Positions 1-5,864 of a stretch of DNA of 8,883 nt are shown in pieces. Each line of letters opens with the position of its first letter. Within the stretch, counting starts at the first letter, position 1. Location of the stretch: contig CAJTXC010000056.1 in NCBI GenBank assembly GCA_910580135.1, forward strand, positions 1 to 8,883. Reading direction: 5' to 3'. The position numbers were made by a program, and so were the translations under genes. This stretch comes from an uncultured Bacilli bacterium. Its GTDB lineage: Bacteria; Bacillota_I; Bacilli_A; RF39; UBA660. The notes beneath the pieces were generated by a model. The model did no database searches. It saw only the letters and a list, made by a program, of their open reading frames with translations, and was not told the DNA's origin.

Positions 1-70
1 CATTGCCTAGATTCTCTCTTTTTTATTTAGTCCTTGACAAAGGGTTCACTTTAAATAATTCTTTACTTTT

Positions 71-1363
71 TTAATATTCTTCCCTATTATTCTCATCAAA
101 ATCAAACGATAAAGTTTTATTGATTTCTTCATTTAACTTGTTTTCTAAATCATCATTTATGATACTATTTCTTTCAAGTTCTTGTCTTTCTGCGTAAGAT
201 AACATCCTTGTAGGTTCCTCTTCATCATTGTCAACTGGTACTAATTCTTCATCTTCATAACTTTCAGTATCATTTTGATTTTCTTCACCATTTATAGGAG
301 GCATTTCAATTGTCTTTTCCCCATCGTATGATTTTCTTACTTCCTCTGGCTTTTTAGTTATTTTATCTACATTTTTATTTTCCTTTTGATTATTATTCTT
401 GCTTTTTTTCTTTTTGATAACTACAAATACAATTATACCTATAATTACTAATAGTATACATATACCAATTATTATAGGCAAAACGCTGCTTTCTTTTTTT
501 TCTATAATTATACGGTAGGTATCCGTTTCTCCATTTTCAGCTGTAACTTTTATCTTAATAATACTTCCAGCTTTAAGATTTTTATTACCTTCTATATCAT
601 AATCAGCATTTTTGTCATTTAAAGTTACAGTAATATCAAGCTCTGTATCTTCTTTATTAATATTCAAATAAAAAGTTTTAGAGTTTTTGTCAAAATTTAA
701 CTTGTAACCTTTTATTTTTATATTTTTAATATCAGTATTAGCTGATTCTTCTTCATCTTTTCTTGTAACTATTACTTTATAAAACTTAGTTGTATTGCTT
801 TCAGATGTTACTGAAATGGTAAATTCGTTCTCTCCGACCTTTAAAGTCTTAGGCCCATCGATTTCTATTTTTGCATTCTCGTCCTCAGCTTTTGCACTAA
901 TATTTGCACTTGTTACATCATTTTCTAATTCTATAAAATATTTTGTTTTAGTTTTAGAAAAATCTTTCAATTCTACACCGTCAACCGTTATTGATGATAA
1001 ATAATTATTATCTGATTTTGTCTTTGTAGTTGTGGTTGTAGTCATAGTTGTTTTTTCGGTAACAATTACCTCAACACTTGTTTCAAAACCAGGATCTATA
1101 GTTTTTAATATAACTTTGTAAGTCCCTTTATTTGTAGCTTTATAAACAATATTACCATTTTTTGTTAATGTTGTATCTCCTGCTACTAAACTTAATTTTG
1201 ATGATACCTCTACTGGTTCATCAGTATTAATAGCACACGTTATTTGATCACCTATAAACGCATTAGTTGGTGTACATGTAATGCTAGATTCTGCTTTAAC
1301 ACTCGCTATAAATGCAAATGATATAGTTATTAAAAATAATAACAAACTTAATTTCTTTTTCAT
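71..1363 (-). CDS. Membrane-anchored surface protein with two cadherin-like domains
   Basis: The 430-residue protein starts with a Sec signal peptide (MKKK, hydrophobic to about 22, cleavage likely after VKA at 24). A first Ig-like beta domain (about 25-102) has two Cys (30, 43). A Thr-rich linker (103-116) follows. Two cadherin-like beta-sandwich domains occupy about 121-201 and 211-290; each begins with an L-or-I-x-x-I pattern (LSSITVDG, IKNIKIKG) and ends in a strand such as KFYKVIVTR or DTYRIIIEK. One membrane helix (about 294-316) is followed by KKKKSK, so the C terminus lies inside the cell. The cytoplasmic tail of about 110 residues is Asp/Glu/Asn-rich and looks disordered. There is no LPxTG sorting motif. 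A role in surface adhesion or cell-envelope signalling is plausible, but no partner is visible. No clear terminator follows before the window edge. Confidence 0.85.
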   Translation of the reverse strand: MKKKLSLLLFLITISFAFIASVKAESSITCTPTNAFIGDQITCAINTDEPVEVSSKLSLVAGDTTLTKNGNIVYKATNKGTYKVILKTIDPGFETSVEVIVTEKTTMTTTTTTKTKSDNNYLSSITVDGVELKDFSKTKTKYFIELENDVTSANISAKAEDENAKIEIDGPKTLKVGENEFTISVTSESNTTKFYKVIVTRKDEEESANTDIKNIKIKGYKLNFDKNSKTFYLNINKEDTELDITVTLNDKNADYDIEGNKNLKAGSIIKIKVTAENGETDTYRIIIEKKESSVLPIIIGICILLVIIGIIVFVVIKKKKSKNNNQKENKNVDKITKKPEEVRKSYDGEKTIEMPPINGEENQNDTESYEDEELVPVDNDEEEPTRMLSYAERQELERNSIINDDLENKLNEEINKTLSFDFDENNREEY

Positions 1364-1390
1364 TGTTTCAACTCCTATTTTATATAAATA

Positions 1391-1419
1391 ATTGTATCAT
1401 CTTATTTACTTTTATTCAA
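1391..1419 (-). promoter_or_regulatory. Promoter of the cadherin-like surface protein gene
   Basis: TTGAAT (1414-1419) and TACAAT (1391-1396) on the minus strand have an exact 17-base spacer. The predicted start near 1384 gives a leader of about 20 bases with AGGAG eight bases before the ATG. This makes the surface protein gene transcriptionally separate from tcdA. Confidence 0.6.
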
Positions 1420-1614
1420 TCATTTATTTCTTTTTAATTTTTTTGAATAAGAATGTCTTTTTCTTAAATCTTCTTTATTAGAATCAGAAAAAAATCTTGT
1501 CTGAGCACATGCTATTTTACCTTTACTAATTCTATCCAACTGACTTTGATAGTTAGTATTTGCTAGATTATCCAATTTAAATTTTGATGCTAAAACTTTA
1601 GCTCTATCAAACAT
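1420..1614 (-). CDS. Small basic protein coupled to tcdA, 64 residues
   Basis: I do not recognise this protein. It is believable as a gene because a perfect AAAGGAGG, made by the last codons of tcdA, sits seven bases before its ATG, and the ATG begins one base after the tcdA stop. Translation is therefore likely coupled. The 64 residues start MFDRAKVLASKFKLDNLA, include one Cys (IACAQTRF), and end in a strongly basic segment rich in Lys and Arg. It has no membrane segment. The basic tail would suit contact with RNA or ribosomes, and the position behind a tRNA-modifying enzyme points the same way, but this is inference. It ends with TGA, overlapping the -35 region of the next gene's promoter by a base or so. 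Confidence 0.7.
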   Translation of the reverse strand: MFDRAKVLASKFKLDNLANTNYQSQLDRISKGKIACAQTRFFSDSNKEDLRKRHSYSKKLKRNK

Positions 1615-1615
1615 A

Positions 1616-2299
1616 TTAAACCTCCTTTATAATACAGTTTATTACATAACTTGCAAGAAGTATTCCTGCACTATTTGGAACCATAGCCATAGAACCAACT
1701 GTTCCATTTGTTTTTATTATTGGTTGTTCTTTTGAATAAACTACCGGTAACTTATATTTTATATTTTCTTTTCTAAGTTCTGCTCTAAACTTTTTAGCTA
1801 GTGGGTCATATTCTGTTTTCCAAATATTTGATATTGTGAGTAATTCAGGTTTTAATCTATTTCCTGTACCACAGCAAGAAATTATCTTAATATTATTATT
1901 TATTGCATATTTAACTAATGCTATTTTAGCTTTTATATCATCACAAGCATCAATTACATAATCAAATTGTAAATTAAGATTATCCAAGAATAATTCATCT
2001 ACTTTTGATGATATAGCATTTATTTTACAGCTAGGATTAATATCTAACACTCTTTTTTTAGCTACTTCTACTTTTTTTCTATTTACATTACTATTAAGAC
2101 TTAATATTTGTCTATTTAAATTACTTTCTTCAAAAGTATCAAAATCGGCTACAGCAATGTTTTCTATACCACTACGAACAAGCATTTCTAATGTGATTCC
2201 TCCAACACCACCTATACCAACTAAAAGAACTCTGGAATCTTTTAACTTTTCTAGATTATCTGTTCCTATTATTTTTTCGCTTCTACTAAATTGATTCAT
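1616..2299 (-). CDS. tcdA: tRNA threonylcarbamoyladenosine dehydratase (ThiF/E1-like)
   Basis: TcdA uses ATP to cyclise the t6A at position 37 of ANN-decoding tRNAs into ct6A. The 227-residue protein is a single E1-like adenylating domain: GIGGVG (28-33) for nucleotide binding, DFDTFEESNLNRQ (52-64) with the Asp and Arg that contact ATP, DACDD (117-121), and CCGTGNRLKP (142-151) at the place of the usual GAG(K/R)-DPT segment. The closing part, KTNGTVGSMAMVPNSAGILLA, is typical of the TcdA branch. There is no rhodanese or sulfur-carrier partner nearby, which argues against ThiF or MoeB. It is somewhat shorter than E. coli TcdA (about 268). Start 2299 has AGGTG upstream. Its last codons (AAG GAG GTT) form the ribosome site of the next gene. 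Confidence 0.9.
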   Translation of the reverse strand: MNQFSRSEKIIGTDNLEKLKDSRVLLVGIGGVGGITLEMLVRSGIENIAVADFDTFEESNLNRQILSLNSNVNRKKVEVAKKRVLDINPSCKINAISSKVDELFLDNLNLQFDYVIDACDDIKAKIALVKYAINNNIKIISCCGTGNRLKPELLTISNIWKTEYDPLAKKFRAELRKENIKYKLPVVYSKEQPIIKTNGTVGSMAMVPNSAGILLASYVINCIIKEV

Positions 2300-2316
2300 T
2301 TACTTCACCTATTAAA

Positions 2317-2345
2317 ATTATATATTTTTTAAATAATTATTGCAA
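2317..2345 (-). promoter_or_regulatory. Promoter of tcdA and the small downstream gene
   Basis: TTGCAA (2340-2345) and TATAAT (2317-2322) on the minus strand are 17 bases apart. The -35 begins right at the end of the 6S U tract. The predicted start, near A2310, leaves an untranslated leader of only about 11 bases containing AGGTG. Confidence 0.55.
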
Positions 2346-2346
2346 T

Positions 2347-2367
2347 AAAAAAGAGACCCAGAGGGTC
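2347..2367 (-). terminator. 6S RNA terminator
   Basis: GACCC (2363-2367) and GGGUC (2355-2359) form a perfect 5-bp stem with loop UCU, followed by UCUCUUUUUU. It uses the same bases as the 3' side of the closing stem of 6S, so the terminator hairpin must open for the mature fold to form. Confidence 0.7.
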
Positions 2368-2524
2368 GTTTGCTAGCAAGATTAACCTGCACTTTGTTGC
2401 AGGTGGGCATCCCACAATAGCTTTAGACTTCTTAAATAAATTTAAGCATGAACACCACTATTGATTCTGATTCCCTTTAAAATCTTAGCGGGTTAAATGT
2501 GCCAGCTTGCGATACCTCCAGGTC
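2347..2524 (-). ncRNA. ssrS: 6S RNA
   Basis: This RNA of about 178 bases binds housekeeping-sigma RNA polymerase as a mimic of an open promoter and lowers transcription in slow growth. The ends pair in the closing stem GACCUGGAGG (2515-2524) with CCUCUGGGUC (2355-2364). A second helix, GCUGGC (2501-2506) with GCUAGC (2372-2377), flanks the central bubble. Its 5' segment GGUAUCGCAAGCUGGC lines up from memory with the Escherichia coli 6S segment GAUGUUCGCAAGCGGGC. The distal arm reads CAUGCUUAAA, a loop, then UUUAAGAAGUCUAAAGCU, matching the E. coli order CAUGCUCGG, loop, CCGAGAAGCCUUAAAACU. ACCUGCA/UGCAGGU (2385-2404) forms the small 7-bp hairpin on the 3' side of the bubble, as in Firmicutes 6S. 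Start and end are set by the flanking promoter and terminator. Confidence 0.88.
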
Positions 2525-2530
2525 ATTTAT

Positions 2531-2560
2531 ATTATACCATTTAGTAATATATCTATTCAA
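2531..2560 (-). promoter_or_regulatory. 6S RNA promoter
   Basis: On the minus strand TTGAAT (2555-2560) and a perfect TATAAT (2531-2536) are 18 bases apart. The expected start seven bases downstream is G2524, the first base of the 6S closing stem, so promoter and RNA structure agree. Confidence 0.75.
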
Positions 2561-2581
2561 GTGATATGACAAAACTTTACA

Positions 2582-3232
2582 CTATGAATAGTTGAAAAAC
2601 GAAATGAATTCTTCTAAAAGTTTTGTAATATTTTCGAAAGCTTCTTGATTATTCAAAATATCAGTTCTTTTATTATTAATAATTATTCTCATAGATGGTA
2701 TACCACAAACCAAAGAAGATACTGTTATTATTTCGTTTTCTTTTTCTTTATTTGGTTCATTATGTTCATCAATGGTAATATTATATTTAATCCCTAATTC
2801 TTTAAATTTATCAAATAAGTTATCCATTCCTCTTAATGTTTCTCTAGCGTTAGTTACTATATCTATATCCGTTTCATCTTTAAAGGTACTAGAATGTATA
2901 TCTAATAATATCTTAATATTAAATGCATTTATTAAATTTATTACTGCATTTTTGTAATCATTTTCTATATCAGTATTTGGATCGGCATGAGTAAATAATT
3001 GAAATATAGCATAAGAATTAGTTGAACCACTTAAATACCTAACTAATGCTCCAGTATACTTTTCTGCATCTCTTACATCATCGCCACGAATTTGATTAAC
3101 GGCGTGTGGAGCAGACAATAAAACAGGAATATTACCACTTAAAACACGGTATTTTTCTTCTGTCCATACATTAGTACCAAAATATTCATTATTAGCAAAA
3201 TCAGCTTCTAATCCTAATATTTCTTCCTTCAT
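2582..3232 (-). CDS. N-formylglutamate amidohydrolase-like protein
   Basis: I chose the start at 3232 because AGGAG (3240-3244) sits seven bases upstream; the ATG at 3250 has no ribosome site and would add only six residues. The protein has 216 residues and is soluble. It resembles short Firmicutes relatives of N-formylglutamate amidohydrolase, a zinc-dependent hydrolase family. Signatures are VLLSAPHA with His43, EKYTG at 57-61, and LLDIHSS with Asp111 and His113; these histidines and the acidic residue are likely metal ligands or catalytic residues. Classical family members are about 250-290 residues, so this is a short form, and the substrate is unlikely to be formylglutamate, as no histidine degradation genes are nearby. 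It appears monocistronic, between the lipoprotein terminator and 6S RNA. Family membership is fairly sure, function is not. Confidence 0.8.
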   Translation of the reverse strand: MKEEILGLEADFANNEYFGTNVWTEEKYRVLSGNIPVLLSAPHAVNQIRGDDVRDAEKYTGALVRYLSGSTNSYAIFQLFTHADPNTDIENDYKNAVINLINAFNIKILLDIHSSTFKDETDIDIVTNARETLRGMDNLFDKFKELGIKYNITIDEHNEPNKEKENEIITVSSLVCGIPSMRIIINNKRTDILNNQEAFENITKLLEEFISFFNYS

Positions 3233-3250
3233 ACTCCCACTCCTATTCAT

Positions 3251-3277
3251 TCTAAAATAATTATATATTATTTTAGA
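3251..3277. repeat. Perfect 27-bp inverted repeat, candidate operator
   Basis: TCTAAAATAAT (3251-3261) and ATTATTTTAGA (3267-3277) are exact inverted copies around TATAT. The palindrome covers the only reasonable -10 (TATAAT, 3260-3265 on the minus strand) for the amidohydrolase-like gene and ends 19 bases before its preferred start codon. It could be a repressor operator or an RNA hairpin in the leader. There is no U tract next to it on the minus strand. AT-only palindromes can arise by chance in AT-rich DNA, but 11 exact pairs is long. Confidence 0.5.
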
Positions 3278-3307
3278 TTAAAAAACAATAAAAATAATTA
3301 CATGTGT

Positions 3308-3329
3308 AAAAAGAACCAATAAATTAGTT
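3308..3329 (-). terminator. Possible terminator of the T-box operon
   Basis: On the minus strand AACTAA (3324-3329) pairs with TTGGTT (3314-3319, one G-U pair) around a four-base loop, followed by CTTTTT (3308-3313). The stem is short and AT-rich, so it would be weak, but it lies 15 bases after the lipoprotein stop and nothing better is present before the next gene. Confidence 0.4.
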
Positions 3330-3344
3330 TACAATTAATTTTCC

Positions 3345-3992
3345 TTAATACGAACTTATGCTATTAACCATTTCGTTAAGAAAATCTTCGTTATCTGGGC
3401 TAGTTAAAATAATACTAAAGAAATAATCATCAATTTTTCTTACGTAGTATTTTTGCATCATATCAATACCATTTGAAGATGCTTTAAATGTCATTGCTGT
3501 ATAATTTTCTCCTGCGATTTCTTCTTCTTTAGAATCGTATAATTCATAATTCATTGCTGTTACAGATCCCAATTGTTTTTTTAATACATCTGTATAAAAT
3601 TTAATTGATGCGTTTTTAAGAGCTACTTTTTCACTCATCATTATTACGCTACTACCAGTATCTGGATCACTTGCCATTAAGAAAGATACATTATTAAGTT
3701 CTAGTAATTTTTCCGTTATTTTTTCATCATTATCTAAATATTCTAATCCTATTTTCATTACTTCTAAAATTTCTTCATCAGAATAGCGTTGCCAGTTACT
3801 TGGCATTTCAAATTTAATTTTTAAGTAATCGTTTGTATAAGTATTACCACTCCATTTGCCTAATGTAATTTGTTTTTTTGTTTGTTTCTCTTCTGTTTTT
3901 TTATCTTTTTTATTAGTAGTGCATGCTGTTAGTATAAATAAACTACTTACTATTATCAGAGCAATACAAGATATCTTAATAATTTTTTTCAT
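3345..3992 (-). CDS. Small predicted lipoprotein, last gene of the T-box operon
   Basis: This 215-residue protein has a lipoprotein signal peptide: MKK, a hydrophobic stretch (about 4-22) and the lipobox LTAC with Cys24 as the lipidation site. A Lys/Glu-rich linker (about 28-42) leads to one globular domain of about 170 residues, alternating predicted strands and helices. Its layout (a short strand with FEMPSNW, then later VRKIDDYFFSIILTS) resembles the PsbP/DcrB-like fold of small surface lipoproteins, but that is an impression of fold and not a family match. It probably sits on the outer face of the membrane. Start 3992 has AAGGAG at a spacing of eight bases, inside the 13-base gap after aspS, so it is probably co-transcribed. 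A weak terminator follows its stop. Confidence 0.85.
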   Translation of the reverse strand: MKKIIKISCIALIIVSSLFILTACTTNKKDKKTEEKQTKKQITLGKWSGNTYTNDYLKIKFEMPSNWQRYSDEEILEVMKIGLEYLDNDEKITEKLLELNNVSFLMASDPDTGSSVIMMSEKVALKNASIKFYTDVLKKQLGSVTAMNYELYDSKEEEIAGENYTAMTFKASSNGIDMMQKYYVRKIDDYFFSIILTSPDNEDFLNEMVNSISSY

Positions 3993-4005
3993 TTTTTTCT
4001 CCTTT

Positions 4006-5307
4006 TTATGGTGTAATTCTATTTGGCCCTCTAAATAAGAACATGGTTTCTTTTAATGATGGAAGACCTAGTAATAACATTGTTAATCTATCTATTCCAA
4101 GAGCAAATCCTCCGTGAGGTGGGCAACCATATTTAAAGAAGTCTTTATAGAATTTAATATCTTCTCCTAAACCTTTTTCACTTGCTTGCGCATCTAACAC
4201 ATCATATCTATGTTCTCTTTGCGCACCAGTAGTTATCTCAGTGCCTTTCCATATAAGATCATAACCTTGAGGTATATCATTTTTTCTCATGTGATAAAAA
4301 GCTCTTTTTGTTTTACTAAAATCTGTTACAAATATAAATTCATGACCATATACTTCACTAGCATATTTACTAGTTAATTTTTCAGCTTCTGCATTCATAT
4401 CTCCAATATCATGATCAGGCACTTTATAACCATATCTTTCACTTAATTCTTTGTATAAATCTTGTAATTTAATTCTAGGGAAAGGAATGGTAGGAACTAC
4501 TACTTCTACGCCGTATAATTCTTTTATTAAATCTCCATATTTTTCTTTAACAGCAGTAAGACCTGCTACTAAAAGATTTTCTTCTAGTGACATTACATCT
4601 TCATATGATTTAATATTAGCAAATTCTAAATCAAATGAAGTAAATTCTGTTGCGTGTCTGTTAGTATTTGAATTTTCTGCTCTAAATGCAGGGGCTACTT
4701 CAAATACTCTTTCATACCCAGATGCTATTGCCATTTGTTTATAAAATTGTGGTGATTGAGCAAGATATGCCTTATCTCCGAAATAATCAACTTCAAATAC
4801 TTCACTACCTGACTCTGATGCTGCACCGATTAATTTTGGTGTATGAATCTCAGTGAAATCATTTTCATATAAATACTGTCTCATCGCTCTTACAAATTCA
4901 GTTTGAATCTTAAATATGTTAAAGTTAACATCATTTCTTAGGTCAATAAATCTATTATCCATTCTAGTATCAATTGCTGCTGCATCTTTATTAGTTATGT
5001 TAATAGGAAGTTCAGGAGCTGATAAGCTAGTTACTTCGATAGAATCAGGTATTAGCTCCATCCCACCCATTTTAACTTTTTCATTTTCTTTTATAGTACC
5101 TGTTACGGTAATAGTTGACTCGTTTGTCAGCTTATCTACTATTTCCACCATTTTTTTATTTGCATCGATGGATTTTTCTATTGTAATTTGAATTCTTTGT
5201 CCTTCATTTCTAAGCACGATAAACTGTACCCATTGAAGATTTCTAACTTTTTCTGCAAAACCAGATATGGTTACTTTTTCATTTAAGTGTTCTTTAAAAT
5301 TAATCAT
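4006..5307 (-). CDS. aspS: Aspartyl-tRNA synthetase, archaeal-type
   Basis: This class IIb synthetase attaches Asp to tRNA-Asp. An N-terminal OB-fold anticodon-binding domain (about 1-100) precedes the catalytic core, with QSPQFYKQM at 184-192, motif 2 from FEVAPAFRAENSNTNRHATE (202-221) onward to about 229, ITTGAQREHRYD near 357, and motif 3 GFALGIDRL (400-408). At 433 residues, ending in FRGPNRITP, it matches the compact archaeal/eukaryal form. Bacterial-type AspRS is near 590 residues and carries a GAD insertion, which is missing here. Compact bacterial forms are often non-discriminating, charging tRNA-Asn with Asp for amidation by GatCAB, but sequence alone does not settle this. The start at 5307 overlaps the previous stop by four bases (ATGA) and uses GGAGG inside the preceding gene. 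It is the fourth gene of the T-box operon. Confidence 0.95.
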   Translation of the reverse strand: MINFKEHLNEKVTISGFAEKVRNLQWVQFIVLRNEGQRIQITIEKSIDANKKMVEIVDKLTNESTITVTGTIKENEKVKMGGMELIPDSIEVTSLSAPELPINITNKDAAAIDTRMDNRFIDLRNDVNFNIFKIQTEFVRAMRQYLYENDFTEIHTPKLIGAASESGSEVFEVDYFGDKAYLAQSPQFYKQMAIASGYERVFEVAPAFRAENSNTNRHATEFTSFDLEFANIKSYEDVMSLEENLLVAGLTAVKEKYGDLIKELYGVEVVVPTIPFPRIKLQDLYKELSERYGYKVPDHDIGDMNAEAEKLTSKYASEVYGHEFIFVTDFSKTKRAFYHMRKNDIPQGYDLIWKGTEITTGAQREHRYDVLDAQASEKGLGEDIKFYKDFFKYGCPPHGGFALGIDRLTMLLLGLPSLKETMFLFRGPNRITP

Positions 5308-5864
5308 TTATTTCTTTCCTCCATAATTCTTTTTATAATATACTCATCAACGTATCTTTGATGGGAATTTTCGCTTTTAGCTTCAATTAAATCATGAGGC
5401 AAAAAGGATAATTCATTATTTAATTGTAAAATACTTGCTATCATATACTTTTGTTCTTTACTGGCTATACCAGTATGATTTATCTCTATAATCGGTTTTC
5501 TATCCGTGTTTTGAGAATGACCATAATACATAAACTTAAATTTTTCAATCAGTTCTTTGGTTGGATTAAAGTGTGGTTTTTGGTGTACTAAAGTATTTCT
5601 TTCGTATTCATCTTTTACATATGAAAACGCTAGTTCTTTTATTTTGTTAATAATACCACCTTTTTCCTTACCGTTTAAAACATCAACGTAAGTTAATATA
5701 TCAAGAGCTAAATCGGCATGACTTGGTTCATGTTTAAACTTAGTAGCAGATGCGTAAAAGTATCCGTCTTGGTCAATAAAACCGTCATAGTTTTTAGCAA
5801 TTAAAGGATCTGATATAGCATTAAATTTTTTCCTTATAAGATATTTTAATTCTTCGTTATTCAT
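5304..5864 (-). CDS. Unknown protein between hisS and aspS, 186 residues
   Basis: I do not recognise this family. I place the start at the second of two adjacent ATGs (5862-5864), because AAGGA (5870-5874) lies five bases upstream; the frame is open further upstream, but that part is overlap with hisS and translates to an unlikely Ile/Val/Thr-rich stretch. The protein begins MNNEELKYLIRKKF, is soluble and charged, and has no signal peptide or membrane segment. Near residues 27-55 it has an Asp/Gly/Tyr-rich segment (YDGFIDQDGYFYAS) followed by FKHEPSHADLALDIL, with possible polar or metal-binding residues; the rest is mainly helical. The start overlaps the hisS stop by 8 bases. Its stop overlaps the aspS start as ATGA, and its last codons carry the aspS ribosome site. 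This coupling suggests a translation-related role, but that is inference only. Confidence 0.85.
   Translation of the reverse strand: MNNEELKYLIRKKFNAISDPLIAKNYDGFIDQDGYFYASATKFKHEPSHADLALDILTYVDVLNGKEKGGIINKIKELAFSYVKDEYERNTLVHQKPHFNPTKELIEKFKFMYYGHSQNTDRKPIIEINHTGIASKEQKYMIASILQLNNELSFLPHDLIEAKSENSHQRYVDEYIIKRIMEERNK

Noticed and set aside
1..3. A possible ATG on the minus strand at the left edge as the next gene's start
   Set aside because: The upstream AGAGAG/AGG spacing is poor and no coding sequence is visible, so it cannot be supported.
31..52. Hairpin CCTT-GACA-AAGG downstream of the surface protein gene as its terminator
   Set aside because: On the minus strand it is followed by an A-rich run, not a U tract, so it does not look like an intrinsic terminator. 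A TTGACA on the plus strand there has no good -10.
1411..1425. TGA read as Trp (mycoplasma-type code), which would extend the small gene by a few codons
   Set aside because: TGA also ends the gene before aspS in a standard ATGA overlap, no gene here contains an internal TGA, and Trp is TGG where I checked.
3233..3250. The first ATG (3250) as start of the amidohydrolase-like gene
   Set aside because: There is no ribosome site before it, and its codons AAT AGG AGT contain the AGGAG that serves the ATG at 3232.
795..5191. Plus-strand open frames at 795-1004, 2772-2957, 3856-4038, 4451-4744 and 4916-5191
   Set aside because: Each lies antisense to a well-supported minus-strand gene (3856-4038 spans the lipoprotein start and the aspS end), has no recognisable domain, and reads like low-complexity shadow sequence.
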